From positions 1 to 22,052 of the forward strand of contig JBDRHL010000131.1 of the NCBI GenBank assembly GCA_043816955.1: a DNA stretch of 22,052 bases, written 5' to 3'. The DNA is from JBDRHL01 sp043816955 (GTDB taxonomy: Bacteria; Planctomycetota; Phycisphaerae; Sedimentisphaerales; CAYZTY01). A model generated the notes under the pieces. That model was not told where the DNA came from and did not search any database. It saw nothing but the letters and a program-made list of their open reading frames with translations. Both the position numbers and the translations under genes were made by a program. This document shows, piece after piece, positions 14,114 through 21,095 of the stretch (position 1 is the first letter of the stretch; each line of letters starts with the position of its first letter).

Positions 14114-14809
14114 ATGCTCGAATATGTTACAAACACATTGCAGCAGGTGGCTTCAGAACCGTTGGGACTTGTTTTTGCCTTGATACTTGGTGTGCTAAGT
14201 GCCGCGACAAGTACCTGCTGCACATTACCTGCATTGGGGATACTGGTCGGCTATTCAGGCGCCCAGACGAATGACAACCGAAAAATAGCTGTCAAAACCG
14301 CGTTGCTTTTTACCATGGGAACGATTGTTTCCCTGATGATTATTGGAGGAATCGCCGGGTTCGTTGGGCAGGTTGCTCAAAATGCTCTGGGCAGATACTG
14401 GAAAGTCTTTGCCGGTATAGTGGCAGTCTTTCTCGGCCTGGCAGCTCTTAATCTATTGCCTTTTAAACTCTCATTTGGAAAGTTCGAGGGTGTCAAAAGC
14501 AAGCTGGGAAAATCCGGAGCGGTGTTGGCTGGTCTTATCCTGGGTGGCATCGTCGCTGTAAGCTCCCTACCATGCAATCCCTGTATTTTCATCGTGATCG
14601 GAGCGGCGATTTTACAAGGAAAGGTCTTCTGGGCAATACTTATGCTGGCGATGTTCGCCATCGGTTTCAGCCTGCCGCTTGGAATGGTATTGCTGGGAAT
14701 TTCGTTAAGCAAGGTCAGCCTCGCAGCCAGAGGCGCAGATACTGCGATTCGCTGGACCGCCGGAGTGGTTCTTATTGTTGCAGGTTTCTATTTTCTGGTT
14801 ACTTTTTGA
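14114..14809 (+). CDS. CcdA/DsbD-type transmembrane thiol transporter (possibly ArsG-like)
   Basis: 231 residues with about six membrane spans (roughly 16-32, 58-80, 98-116, 136-166, 170-196 and 212-230). Cysteine pairs lie at two membrane-embedded points, C35-C36 (TSTCCTLPALG) and C154-x2-C157 (LPCNPCIFI), at the places where CcdA/DsbD keep their single redox cysteines. Such proteins carry reducing power from cytosolic thioredoxin to extracytoplasmic thiol proteins. Related proteins in ars operons are named ArsG and were proposed to export aromatic arsenicals. ATG 14114 is chosen because AAGGA (14102-14106) lies 7 bases upstream; a longer reading from 14042 overlaps the previous gene. It is flanked by the thioredoxin-fold-like protein and arsM. 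Whether it moves electrons or arsenicals cannot be decided here. Confidence 0.8.
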   Translation: MLEYVTNTLQQVASEPLGLVFALILGVLSAATSTCCTLPALGILVGYSGAQTNDNRKIAVKTALLFTMGTIVSLMIIGGIAGFVGQVAQNALGRYWKVFAGIVAVFLGLAALNLLPFKLSFGKFEGVKSKLGKSGAVLAGLILGGIVAVSSLPCNPCIFIVIGAAILQGKVFWAILMLAMFAIGFSLPLGMVLLGISLSKVSLAARGADTAIRWTAGVVLIVAGFYFLVTF

Positions 14810-14817
14810 GGTGTTTT

Positions 14818-15639
14818 ATGGTTACTGAATCAAATGAAAATATCAGAGAAACGGTTCGTAAGGGATATACAGATATTGCTCAGGGCAAGTCAAATTGCTG
14901 CTGTGGTTCTCCTTTACCTGATAAACTCGCGGGGGCTATCGGTTATACAACCGGAGATCTGCAAGCATTGCCCGATGGTGCGAATATGGGGCTTTCCTGC
15001 GGCAATCCAACTGCTGTTGCCAATCTCAAGCCAGGACAGGTGGTTTTGGATTTGGGCAGTGGAGGCGGCTTCGATGTCTTTATCGCTGCTCGGAAAGTCG
15101 GAGCTCAGGGCGAAGCTATCGGCATTGATATGACCCCGGAAATGCTCAGTAAGGCAAGAGCAAGTATTTTAAAATTCACGGAAAATACAGGACTATCCAA
15201 TGTCGAATTTCGGCTTGGTGAAATTGAGCATCTTCCCGTTGCGGATTCATCTATCGATGTAGTAATCTCAAACTGCGTAATCAATCTTTCACCGGATAAG
15301 CAGCAGGTCTGGAATGAAATTGCTCGTGTGTTAAAACCTGGCGGCAAAGCATGTATTTCCGACTTGGCGTTAAAAGAACTTTTGCCGAAGCAAATCCTTG
15401 AATCTACCACAGCATTGGTACGCTGCGTTGCAGGTGCAGCCCTTATCGATGAAACAATAAAAATGGCAAAGCAGGCTGGCTTGTATAATCTTCAGGTAGA
15501 TGAAAAGGCCTACAACATTGACATAATGGCTGATTGTAACGATCCACTTTACAAACAAATAAAAAAATCTTTGCCGCAAGGTGCAAAGCTTAGTGACTAT
15601 GTCATTAGTGTAGATATTACAGCATTCAATAAAGAATAA
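14818..15639 (+). CDS. arsM: Arsenite S-adenosylmethionine methyltransferase ArsM
   Basis: 273 residues, class I methyltransferase that methylates As(III) to mono-, di- and trimethyl species. The SAM loop is DLGSGGGFD (78-86) with the acidic IGIDM strand after it. The As(III)-binding cysteines expected in ArsM are all seen: C61 (LSCGNP), C153 (ISNCVINLSPDK) and C203 (VRCVAGA), plus C27-C28-C29 (SNCCCGSP) near the N-terminus. ATG 14818 follows GAGGTG (14808-14813), giving MVTESNENIR. A longer frame opening at 14572 runs inside the upstream gene and is not real. It lies 8 bases after the CcdA-like gene and 10 bases before acr3, so methylation and export are co-expressed. Confidence 0.93.
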   Translation: MVTESNENIRETVRKGYTDIAQGKSNCCCGSPLPDKLAGAIGYTTGDLQALPDGANMGLSCGNPTAVANLKPGQVVLDLGSGGGFDVFIAARKVGAQGEAIGIDMTPEMLSKARASILKFTENTGLSNVEFRLGEIEHLPVADSSIDVVISNCVINLSPDKQQVWNEIARVLKPGGKACISDLALKELLPKQILESTTALVRCVAGAALIDETIKMAKQAGLYNLQVDEKAYNIDIMADCNDPLYKQIKKSLPQGAKLSDYVISVDITAFNKE

Positions 15640-15649
15640 GGATCTCGAT

Positions 15650-16843
15650 ATGACAGAGCAGAAAGCAGAACAGGTTCAAACAAAAGGATTAAATGTTTTT
15701 GAAAAATACCTTACAGTCTGGGTGATACTTTGCATTGTAAGTGGGATTGCCCTGGGTAAAGTTGTGCCTGGTTTTGCCAAAGCATTGGACTCAATGGCCA
15801 TTTATATTAATAAAGCTCCTGTTGTATCCATACCCATCGCTGTTTGCCTTTTCTTTATGATGTATCCGATTATGGTTAAAATTGACTTCACCGAGGTACT
15901 CAAAGCCGGCAGAAGTATAAAACCGGTGGGCCTCACTTTGTTTATTAACTGGGCAGTTAAGCCTTTTACTATGTACGCCATCGCATTGCTCTTTTTAGGT
16001 GTGCTTTTTCACGGCTTCATCGGCACAGAAGCTGTTGACCTCATCAAAATGCCTTTTGGACTTGATCTGCCCATAGGAGCAACACATGGTGCCGGCCAGG
16101 TTGTTCTTGTCAATGGTGTTAAGATGCTCCAGGTTACTCTCTGGCGAAGTTATTTAGCCGGCTGTATTCTTTTAGGCATCGCTCCCTGTACGGCGATGGT
16201 TTTGGTTTGGGGATATCTTGCTAAGGGCAACGATGGCCTTACCCTGGTAATGGTCGCTATAAACTCACTAACGATGCTTTTACTTTATGGAATTCTTGGG
16301 GGGTTCTTGTTAGGTGTTGGCAGACTGCCTGTTCCTTGGCAGGCACTATTGCTGTCTATCGCTATATATGTAGCTTTGCCATTGGTGGCCGGCTATTTAT
16401 CACGAAAATGGATTATAGCAACTAAAGGCCAAGTGTGGTTTAAGGAAAAATTCCTGCATGTTCTCACACCTGTTACGATCATTGCATTGCTTATCACATT
16501 GGTGTTGCTGTTTTCGTTTAAGGGCGAAGTTATCCTTTCAAATCCATTAACAATCCTATGGATTGCGATACCATTGTTCATCCAGACAAATCTAATCTTC
16601 TGGTTAGGCTACGGCTTGGCGAAATTGCTCAAACTAAACTATAAGGATGCAGCTCCAGCCGCTATGATTGGTGCGTCAAATCATTTTGAAGTTGCCATAG
16701 CCACTTCGACGATGCTGTTTGGTTTATCTTCAGGAGCGGCTTTGGCAACCGTTGTTGGTGTGCTTATAGAAGTTCCTGTTATGTTGATGCTTGTTAAAAT
16801 CTGCCTGCGAACACAAGCATGGTTTAAACAGCCTGCCAAATAA
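15650..16843 (+). CDS. acr3: Acr3-family arsenite efflux permease
   Basis: 397-residue inner-membrane As(III) exporter of the BASS superfamily with about ten spans. The essential cysteine is C180 in GIAPCTAMVLVWGYL, and the conserved late glutamate is E374 in GVLIEVPVM, preceded by ASNHFEVAIAT. It is longer than many Acr3 proteins, with an apparent insert of some 30 residues (about 122-160, including GLDLPIGATHGAGQ) before the C180 span. AAGGA lies just upstream of ATG 15650. It is the last gene of the operon; its stop codon lies inside a long inverted repeat shared with the convergent unit. Confidence 0.93.
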   Translation: MTEQKAEQVQTKGLNVFEKYLTVWVILCIVSGIALGKVVPGFAKALDSMAIYINKAPVVSIPIAVCLFFMMYPIMVKIDFTEVLKAGRSIKPVGLTLFINWAVKPFTMYAIALLFLGVLFHGFIGTEAVDLIKMPFGLDLPIGATHGAGQVVLVNGVKMLQVTLWRSYLAGCILLGIAPCTAMVLVWGYLAKGNDGLTLVMVAINSLTMLLLYGILGGFLLGVGRLPVPWQALLLSIAIYVALPLVAGYLSRKWIIATKGQVWFKEKFLHVLTPVTIIALLITLVLLFSFKGEVILSNPLTILWIAIPLFIQTNLIFWLGYGLAKLLKLNYKDAAPAAMIGASNHFEVAIATSTMLFGLSSGAALATVVGVLIEVPVMLMLVKICLRTQAWFKQPAK

Positions 16844-16924
16844 TATTAAGCAACAGAGTTTTGTCGCAGCATCAGCCTGTGATTCCGAGTTCTTGGTGTT
16901 TGCATAAAATATTATTTGGTCAGG
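16832..16924. repeat. Long inverted repeat at the acr3 end, between convergent operons
   Basis: The left arm (16832-16847, CCTGCCAAATAATATT) and the right arm (16908-16924) are reverse complements over 16 base pairs with a single unpaired T at 16920. The 60-base loop contains the small repeat ATCA/TGAT. The acr3 stop codon (16841-16843) is within the left arm. Arms are mostly A/T and no clean U-run follows on either strand, so this is a weak or Rho-assisted bidirectional terminator, an mRNA 3'-end stabiliser, or a remnant of a small mobile repeat. Confidence 0.6.
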
Positions 16925-16947
16925 TTTCTCCTTCTTAACGGTACCTT

Positions 16948-17658
16948 TTACTCTTCAATTAGTTCAAATTCATCTTTGCCAGCTCCGCAATCCGGGCATG
17001 TCCAGTCATCAGGTAAATCTTCAAAAACGGTACCAGCTGTCACTCCATTATCCGGATCGCCCACAGTCGAGTCATAAATATATCCGCACATAAGACATTT
17101 GTACTTTTTCATTTCACGGTTTCCCATTTCTAATTTTATTTTCGCTTTTTTCTCAATATAAGTTGCCGCTGTTTGCGGTGTCCTGCCACCTTTAACATCT
17201 CGGTAGTAGTTATAGGTCATTGGCATTTTACTCTCATCGATTGTCTCACATGCTATAATCCTGCCGATAAAAAGTGTATGAGTTTCGACATCAATTGCAT
17301 TAGTAAGTTCGGCTTCAATAAATGCGGCGGTATTATCAAAAACAATCGGCACGCCTGCAATGCCTGTTTTGTAGTTGACTCCTTGGAATTTATCTAAATC
17401 TCTCCCTGTTCTAAAACCGAATTTACCTATAAATTCCAGTGATGCAACTTCGGCAATAACCGATATAACAAAAACTTTGCTTTCAGTAATATACTCGTGA
17501 GTTAAATTCTGTCTATTAACACTAACTGCTATCATAGGCGGCTCAGGGGTAATTTGAAATGCTGTATTAACAATGCAGCCATTGAAATCACTGCCTTTTT
17601 TGGAACTGATGATATACATTCCGTAATTAAGATTAAACAATGATTCCAAATCCAACAT
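16948..17658 (-). CDS. Flavin reductase-rubredoxin fusion (Hrb-like high-molecular-weight rubredoxin)
   Basis: 236 residues. Residues about 1-165 are a flavin reductase-like FMN-binding split-barrel domain (MYIISSKKGSDFNGCIVNTA, PPMIAVSVNRQNLTHEYI). Residues about 184-236 are a rubredoxin with C188-x2-C191 (CLMCGYIYD) and C221-x2-C224 (CPDCGAGKDEFE). This is the architecture of Moorella Hrb, which takes electrons from NADH and reduces the A-type flavoprotein FprA; an fprA homologue is three genes upstream in the same cluster. GGAGA is 6 bases before the ATG. It is the last gene of the minus-strand cluster and is separated from the previous gene by 50 bases containing an FNR-like palindrome, so it may also have its own promoter. 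Confidence 0.92.
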   Translation of the reverse strand: MLDLESLFNLNYGMYIISSKKGSDFNGCIVNTAFQITPEPPMIAVSVNRQNLTHEYITESKVFVISVIAEVASLEFIGKFGFRTGRDLDKFQGVNYKTGIAGVPIVFDNTAAFIEAELTNAIDVETHTLFIGRIIACETIDESKMPMTYNYYRDVKGGRTPQTAATYIEKKAKIKLEMGNREMKKYKCLMCGYIYDSTVGDPDNGVTAGTVFEDLPDDWTCPDCGAGKDEFELIEE

Positions 17659-17689
17659 CTGATTCTCCGCATAAACCGTTGTTACCGAT

Positions 17690-17707
17690 AATTGACTTTA
17701 ATCAATT
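17690..17707. promoter_or_regulatory. FNR/CRP-family-like palindrome before the Hrb-like gene
   Basis: AATTGA-CTTTAA-TCAATT has perfect 6-base arms. Inside it, TTGAC-TTTA-ATCAA (17692-17705) differs from the FNR consensus TTGAT-N4-ATCAA at one position. It sits in the 50-base gap between the rubrerythrin-like stop and the Hrb-like start. No clear -10/-35 pair was identified beside it. Confidence 0.45.
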
Positions 17708-17708
17708 G

Positions 17709-18197
17709 TCATAAGGATTTCAACTTATTCAAAAGAGTGGTAATATGACTCAGTTCTTCGATGATAATCGCTTCGACTTTATCTCTTCCGGCTTTGATGG
17801 GTACTAAACCCTTCAGGCCAAAGTAGAAAACAACTGACTCTTTTTCAGAATTCAAAGCCGTTTCGAGAATCTCTTTTGGCGTTTCACTGCCGGTCAGCTC
17901 TTTGGTTGGGGTGATCTTCCCTTCATAGCCTCGAGCATCAGCCATCGCCTGCAAGTACAAAACCGATTGATTATCAGGGTCAAAAATTGTCCATCCCTGT
18001 TCCTGATTGCTTAGCTGTTTTCTCATCTCCTGGAAAGTTGCAAGATGCCCGTCCTCCATATTGGCCATATCGAGCAGCATTTTTTTAATTTCCTCATCTG
18101 AAGTGTTTTCAGCCGCTTTACGATAGAACACGGCACCGTTTTTTTCAATTTCCTCAGCCATCTCGAAAATTTCATTTGCATTAAATGTAATTGGCAT
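17709..18197 (-). CDS. Rubrerythrin-like diiron protein without rubredoxin domain
   Basis: 162-residue four-helix ferritin-like protein. The diiron ligands are E18 in the first helix (EIEKNGAVFYRKAAE), E48-x2-H51 (MEDGHLATF), E118 and/or E120 (NSEKESVVFYFG) and E148-x2-H151 (EELSHITTL). These are rubrerythrin/erythrin features and suggest peroxide reduction. The usual C-terminal rubredoxin with CxxC pairs is absent: the protein stops at NKLKSL. Electrons must therefore come from another donor, most simply the rubredoxin domain of the next gene. The start overlaps the ferritin stop as TAATG, with AAGGAG upstream, indicating coupled translation. Confidence 0.88.
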   Translation of the reverse strand: MPITFNANEIFEMAEEIEKNGAVFYRKAAENTSDEEIKKMLLDMANMEDGHLATFQEMRKQLSNQEQGWTIFDPDNQSVLYLQAMADARGYEGKITPTKELTGSETPKEILETALNSEKESVVFYFGLKGLVPIKAGRDKVEAIIIEELSHITTLLNKLKSL

Positions 18198-18718
18198 TAT
18201 GCATCTCCTTCTGCCGCTGCTGGCGGCGCAAATGTGCGTTGTCCCATTTCCTTGTCCATCATAAACAAAACCTGAGGACTGTCCTTAACAAGTTTTAGTT
18301 GTGCCAGCACTGTACCGGCGTTATCTTCTTCCTCAACCTGTTCTTTTACGAACCACTGCAGGAATACCTCTGAGGCGTTATCTTTTTCCCCACGGGCTAG
18401 ATACACCAAATCATTAATCAACCCGGTTACTTTTTGTTCATGTTCCAGCGTCGCCTCAAAAACAGCGAGCGGACAATCCCAGTCAATTGTCGGAGCATCT
18501 ATTTGGAGCAGGGTTACTTTGCCGCCACGTTCAAAAATATAGTCATATAGCTTTATTGCGTGGAACTGCTCTTCCTGTGCCTGTACCCGCATCCAGTTTG
18601 CAAATCCTTTAAGATCAATTGATTCGAAGTACCCTGCCATTGAAAGATACAAATAAGCTGAATAAAACTCCGCATTTACCTGCTTGTTCAAAGCTTCCTG
18701 CATTTTTTTAGAAATCAT
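18197..18718 (-). CDS. ftn: Bacterial ferritin (non-heme)
   Basis: 173-residue iron-storage ferritin. The ferroxidase ligands are E17 (NAEFYSAYLYLSMAGYFE), E50-x2-H53 (QEEQFHAIKLYDY), a later E in the EATLEHEQKV helix, and E/Q positions in FVKEQVEEEDNAG. The start at 18718 is chosen because AAAGGG precedes it and the protein then begins MISKKMQEALNKQ as in FtnA; an upstream in-frame start at 18766 would run into the desulfoferrodoxin gene. It is 4 bases from the dfx stop and shares one base with the downstream diiron gene. Its job in this cluster is to bind iron set free by oxidative or nitrosative damage and so limit Fenton chemistry. The C-terminus is Ala/Pro-rich. Confidence 0.92.
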   Translation of the reverse strand: MISKKMQEALNKQVNAEFYSAYLYLSMAGYFESIDLKGFANWMRVQAQEEQFHAIKLYDYIFERGGKVTLLQIDAPTIDWDCPLAVFEATLEHEQKVTGLINDLVYLARGEKDNASEVFLQWFVKEQVEEEDNAGTVLAQLKLVKDSPQVLFMMDKEMGQRTFAPPAAAEGDA

Positions 18719-18722
18719 TTTA

Positions 18723-19103
18723 CTACCCTTTCCAGAGTCCGTGAATATTACAATGTTCTCTTGCAATTACTGAATCAGAATCAGCCTCTAGGCTAAATTT
18801 AGCCTCAGGTGCATCACCAGGATTTAGAAACTGTCGATATGCCTTGCCGTCAGCAAGAAGTTCAATCCACTCGATATAGTGTTTTTCCTCCATTGGGTGC
18901 AAAGTACTGCCGACTGTAACCTTGTAACCACCATCGATTTTCTCTATCATCGGCACATGTTTTTCTGTTGCGGCATCAGCGGTTTTTTCGTCCAAAAGTT
19001 CCATCGGCTGTCCACAGCAGACCAATTCACCGGTACTGCCGTAAATCACTTCCACAATATTTCCGCATACTTCACATTTGTAGATTTGAAGTCTCTGGGC
19101 CAT
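18723..19103 (-). CDS. dfx: Desulfoferrodoxin (2Fe superoxide reductase)
   Basis: 126 residues. The N-terminal desulforedoxin centre has C10-x2-C13 and C29-C30. The catalytic Fe(His)4Cys centre has H49, H69, H75, C118 and H121, with the E47-K48 pair (TEKHVP) that assists catalysis, numbered as in Desulfoarculus/Desulfovibrio enzymes. It reduces superoxide to hydrogen peroxide without releasing oxygen, typical for anaerobes. Peroxide would then go to the rubrerythrin-like protein two genes on, and the Hrb-like rubredoxin is a likely electron donor. AAAGGGG precedes the ATG. It lies 28 bases after fprA and 4 bases before ftn. Confidence 0.95.
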   Translation of the reverse strand: MAQRLQIYKCEVCGNIVEVIYGSTGELVCCGQPMELLDEKTADAATEKHVPMIEKIDGGYKVTVGSTLHPMEEKHYIEWIELLADGKAYRQFLNPGDAPEAKFSLEADSDSVIAREHCNIHGLWKG

Positions 19104-19131
19104 AGTTATCCCCTTTCATAATTTGAAAATT

Positions 19132-20313
19132 TCAAGTTATAATTTCGGCTTCTTTATGTTTGGCTAAAATTTCATCAGCCAATCTATCCAAGGCTATAAA
19201 GTCCACCTTTTTTGGATAACCTTTTGTTATTACAGGCTCTAAGATTTCGGCCTTGAGATTTGGCAACATAGAGGTCAACTGCTCGACCATTTTGCCGCCC
19301 CAGCCGAAAGAACCTATTATAGAAGCGAATTTTGTCTTAGGCCGAAGTGCGTTGGCCAAAAAGGCCGCATAAGCCGCACATGGATGCGGGCCAATCAGTA
19401 CTGTAGGTGAACCGATCACTATCGTTGCAGCATCTACCAGTGCCATCGCCAGTTTTCCAATATCAACTGTCGAAAGCTCGAATTGCCTTACCGCAATACC
19501 TCTTTCGATCAGGGCCTCTACAAAATATGATACCATCTTTGCGGTACTTCCGTGCATCGAGACGTAAGGCAGAACAACTTCATTTTTAACCACATCAGAT
19601 GCCCAGTTTCTATAAGCATCAATGATAAATTCAGGCCGATTATGTACCGGCCCGTGACTGGGGGCTATTATCTCGATTTCTATGGACTCAAGTTTTGCCA
19701 GGTTAGTATTTATCTGCCGTCTGAAAGGCATCATAATCTCGGCATAATAGCGTTTGGCAGATTCGTAAACGATAGCTTCATCGTCAACAAACAAGCTGCT
19801 CGTCGCCAGGTGAGCGCCAAAGAAATCACAGGAAAACAATGTTTTATCTTCTTTCAAATACGTCCCCATAGTTTCCGGCCAGTGTACCCATGGCAGATAA
19901 ATAAATTGCAAGCTCTTTCCACCCAGAGGAAGCGTTTCTCCGTCTCCAATAGTAATGAATCTGTCTTCTTGCATATCAAGAAGATCAATCAGCATGCCTT
20001 TACATTTCGGATTCGTTACCACTTTGGCATCAGGATACAGGCTCAGTATATTGGCTAATGAACCGGAATGGTCCTGTTCTGCGTGGTGAGCAATTACATA
20101 ATCAAGCTTTTTTACTTTGGCCTTGGAGAGATTGCCAATAAGCACCTCCGTTTTAGTCGGGTCAACAGTATCGAGCAAAGCTGTCTTCTCGCTGCCTTTT
20201 ATCAGGTAAGAATTGTAACTGGTACCATCCGGCAAAGGTATAAGCCTATCAAACAACCTCACGTCCCAGTCAATCGCCCCGACCGCATATATATTTTCTT
20301 TAACTTTCCTCAT
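19132..20313 (-). CDS. fprA: A-type flavoprotein FprA (diiron NO/O2 reductase)
   Basis: 393 residues: a metallo-beta-lactamase-like diiron domain (about 1-245) followed by a flavodoxin domain (about 247-390, FMN loop SMHGSTAKM). The diiron ligands are H77-x-E79-x-D81-H82, H144 (PWVHWPE), D163 (SCDFFG) and H220 (PSHGPVH). The core H-x-E-x-D pattern is intact, so the enzyme should be active. It reduces NO to N2O and/or O2 to water in the cytosol of anaerobes. There is no fused rubredoxin; the Hrb-like protein three genes on is the expected donor. AAGGA is 7 bases before the ATG. It lies 37 bases after the ferredoxin gene. Confidence 0.94.
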   Translation of the reverse strand: MRKVKENIYAVGAIDWDVRLFDRLIPLPDGTSYNSYLIKGSEKTALLDTVDPTKTEVLIGNLSKAKVKKLDYVIAHHAEQDHSGSLANILSLYPDAKVVTNPKCKGMLIDLLDMQEDRFITIGDGETLPLGGKSLQFIYLPWVHWPETMGTYLKEDKTLFSCDFFGAHLATSSLFVDDEAIVYESAKRYYAEIMMPFRRQINTNLAKLESIEIEIIAPSHGPVHNRPEFIIDAYRNWASDVVKNEVVLPYVSMHGSTAKMVSYFVEALIERGIAVRQFELSTVDIGKLAMALVDAATIVIGSPTVLIGPHPCAAYAAFLANALRPKTKFASIIGSFGWGGKMVEQLTSMLPNLKAEILEPVITKGYPKKVDFIALDRLADEILAKHKEAEIIT

Positions 20314-20350
20314 GACTTATTCCTTTTTACTATCCTGCATTAAAATATAT

Positions 20351-21082
20351 TTAACAGTTATCTAACATTTCACTCCTGATAACATTGCCTTGCAAGTCAA
20401 TTGTAATATCCTCAAAATCAATCTTCGCGCCACTATAAGTGATAGCTTTTCTGGCAATATGGGTTAAACCCGAACAACAAGGTACTTCCATATGGACCAC
20501 GGCTAAACTATTGAGATTATTTGTCTTCAGAATCTGTGTCATTTTTTCAATATAGAACTGGCTGTCATCCAGCTTAGGACATCCTACCACAATACTATGG
20601 TCTTTCAAAAATCTATTATGAAAATCACCCATCGCAAACGGCACACAGTCGGCTACCAAAAGCAAATCGGCGTTGTCAAAATAGGGTGCCTTTGGCGACA
20701 CCAACTTTAATTGCACCGGCCAGTGACTTAATTGAGAGCGAGTTGACACATTTCCAGTCTTAGTTTGCCCTGCATTCTCTCGTAGTTTTTTGGCCACCAT
20801 CCCCGGACATATAAAATCAGATTGCTGTTGTGGATTTTTTTTCTCATCCAGGTGAGCTTTAGTTGCCTGTTCATCAAACTCAATAGCCTCGCGTTGTTCT
20901 ACTGTTATTGCATCCTGTGGGCAGTGGCCGATACATGCCCCCAGGCCGTCGCAGTAAACCTCGCTGACCAATTTAGCTTTGCCGTCAATTATTTCAATAG
21001 CACCTTCGGCACAGGCATCTACGCATTGGCCGCAGCCATTACATTTTTCCTCGTCGATTTTTACTATGTTTCGCATAACCAT
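20351..21082 (-). CDS. 4Fe-4S ferredoxin-type protein associated with Hcp
   Basis: 243 residues. The N-terminal ferredoxin part has C14-x2-C17-x2-C20-x3-C24 (CNGCGQCVDAC) and a second motif C44-x5-C50-x3-C54-P (CDGLGACIGHCP) in which the usual second cysteine is L47. A basic linker holds C92 (ICPGM). The C-terminal domain (about 125-243) has further cysteines: C146 (ADCVPFA), C168 (VVGCPKLDD), C202-C203 (VPCCSGL) and the terminal C243. Proteins of this layout are commonly found beside hcp and are thought to feed it electrons. I chose ATG 21082, which has AAGGA 8 bases upstream; a longer frame from 21130 overlaps hcp, and a start two codons later is also possible. It follows hcp by 13 bases. 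Confidence 0.88.
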   Translation of the reverse strand: MVMRNIVKIDEEKCNGCGQCVDACAEGAIEIIDGKAKLVSEVYCDGLGACIGHCPQDAITVEQREAIEFDEQATKAHLDEKKNPQQQSDFICPGMVAKKLRENAGQTKTGNVSTRSQLSHWPVQLKLVSPKAPYFDNADLLLVADCVPFAMGDFHNRFLKDHSIVVGCPKLDDSQFYIEKMTQILKTNNLNSLAVVHMEVPCCSGLTHIARKAITYSGAKIDFEDITIDLQGNVIRSEMLDNC

Positions 21083-21095
21083 TTCGGAATTCCTT

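Noticed and set aside
14572..14817. N-terminal extension of arsM running inside the CcdA-like gene.
   Set aside because: It is out of frame with the upstream gene, is of unlike composition, and a ribosome site directly precedes ATG 14818.
19123..19135. Palindrome TTGAAAATTTCAA between fprA and dfx as a second FNR-type box.
   Set aside because: The half-sites are TTGAA with a 3-base spacer, which does not fit the FNR spacing; in A/T-rich DNA it may be chance.
19552..20058. 168-codon plus-strand open frame.
   Set aside because: It lies wholly opposite fprA, whose motifs are intact; the composition looks like an antisense shadow.
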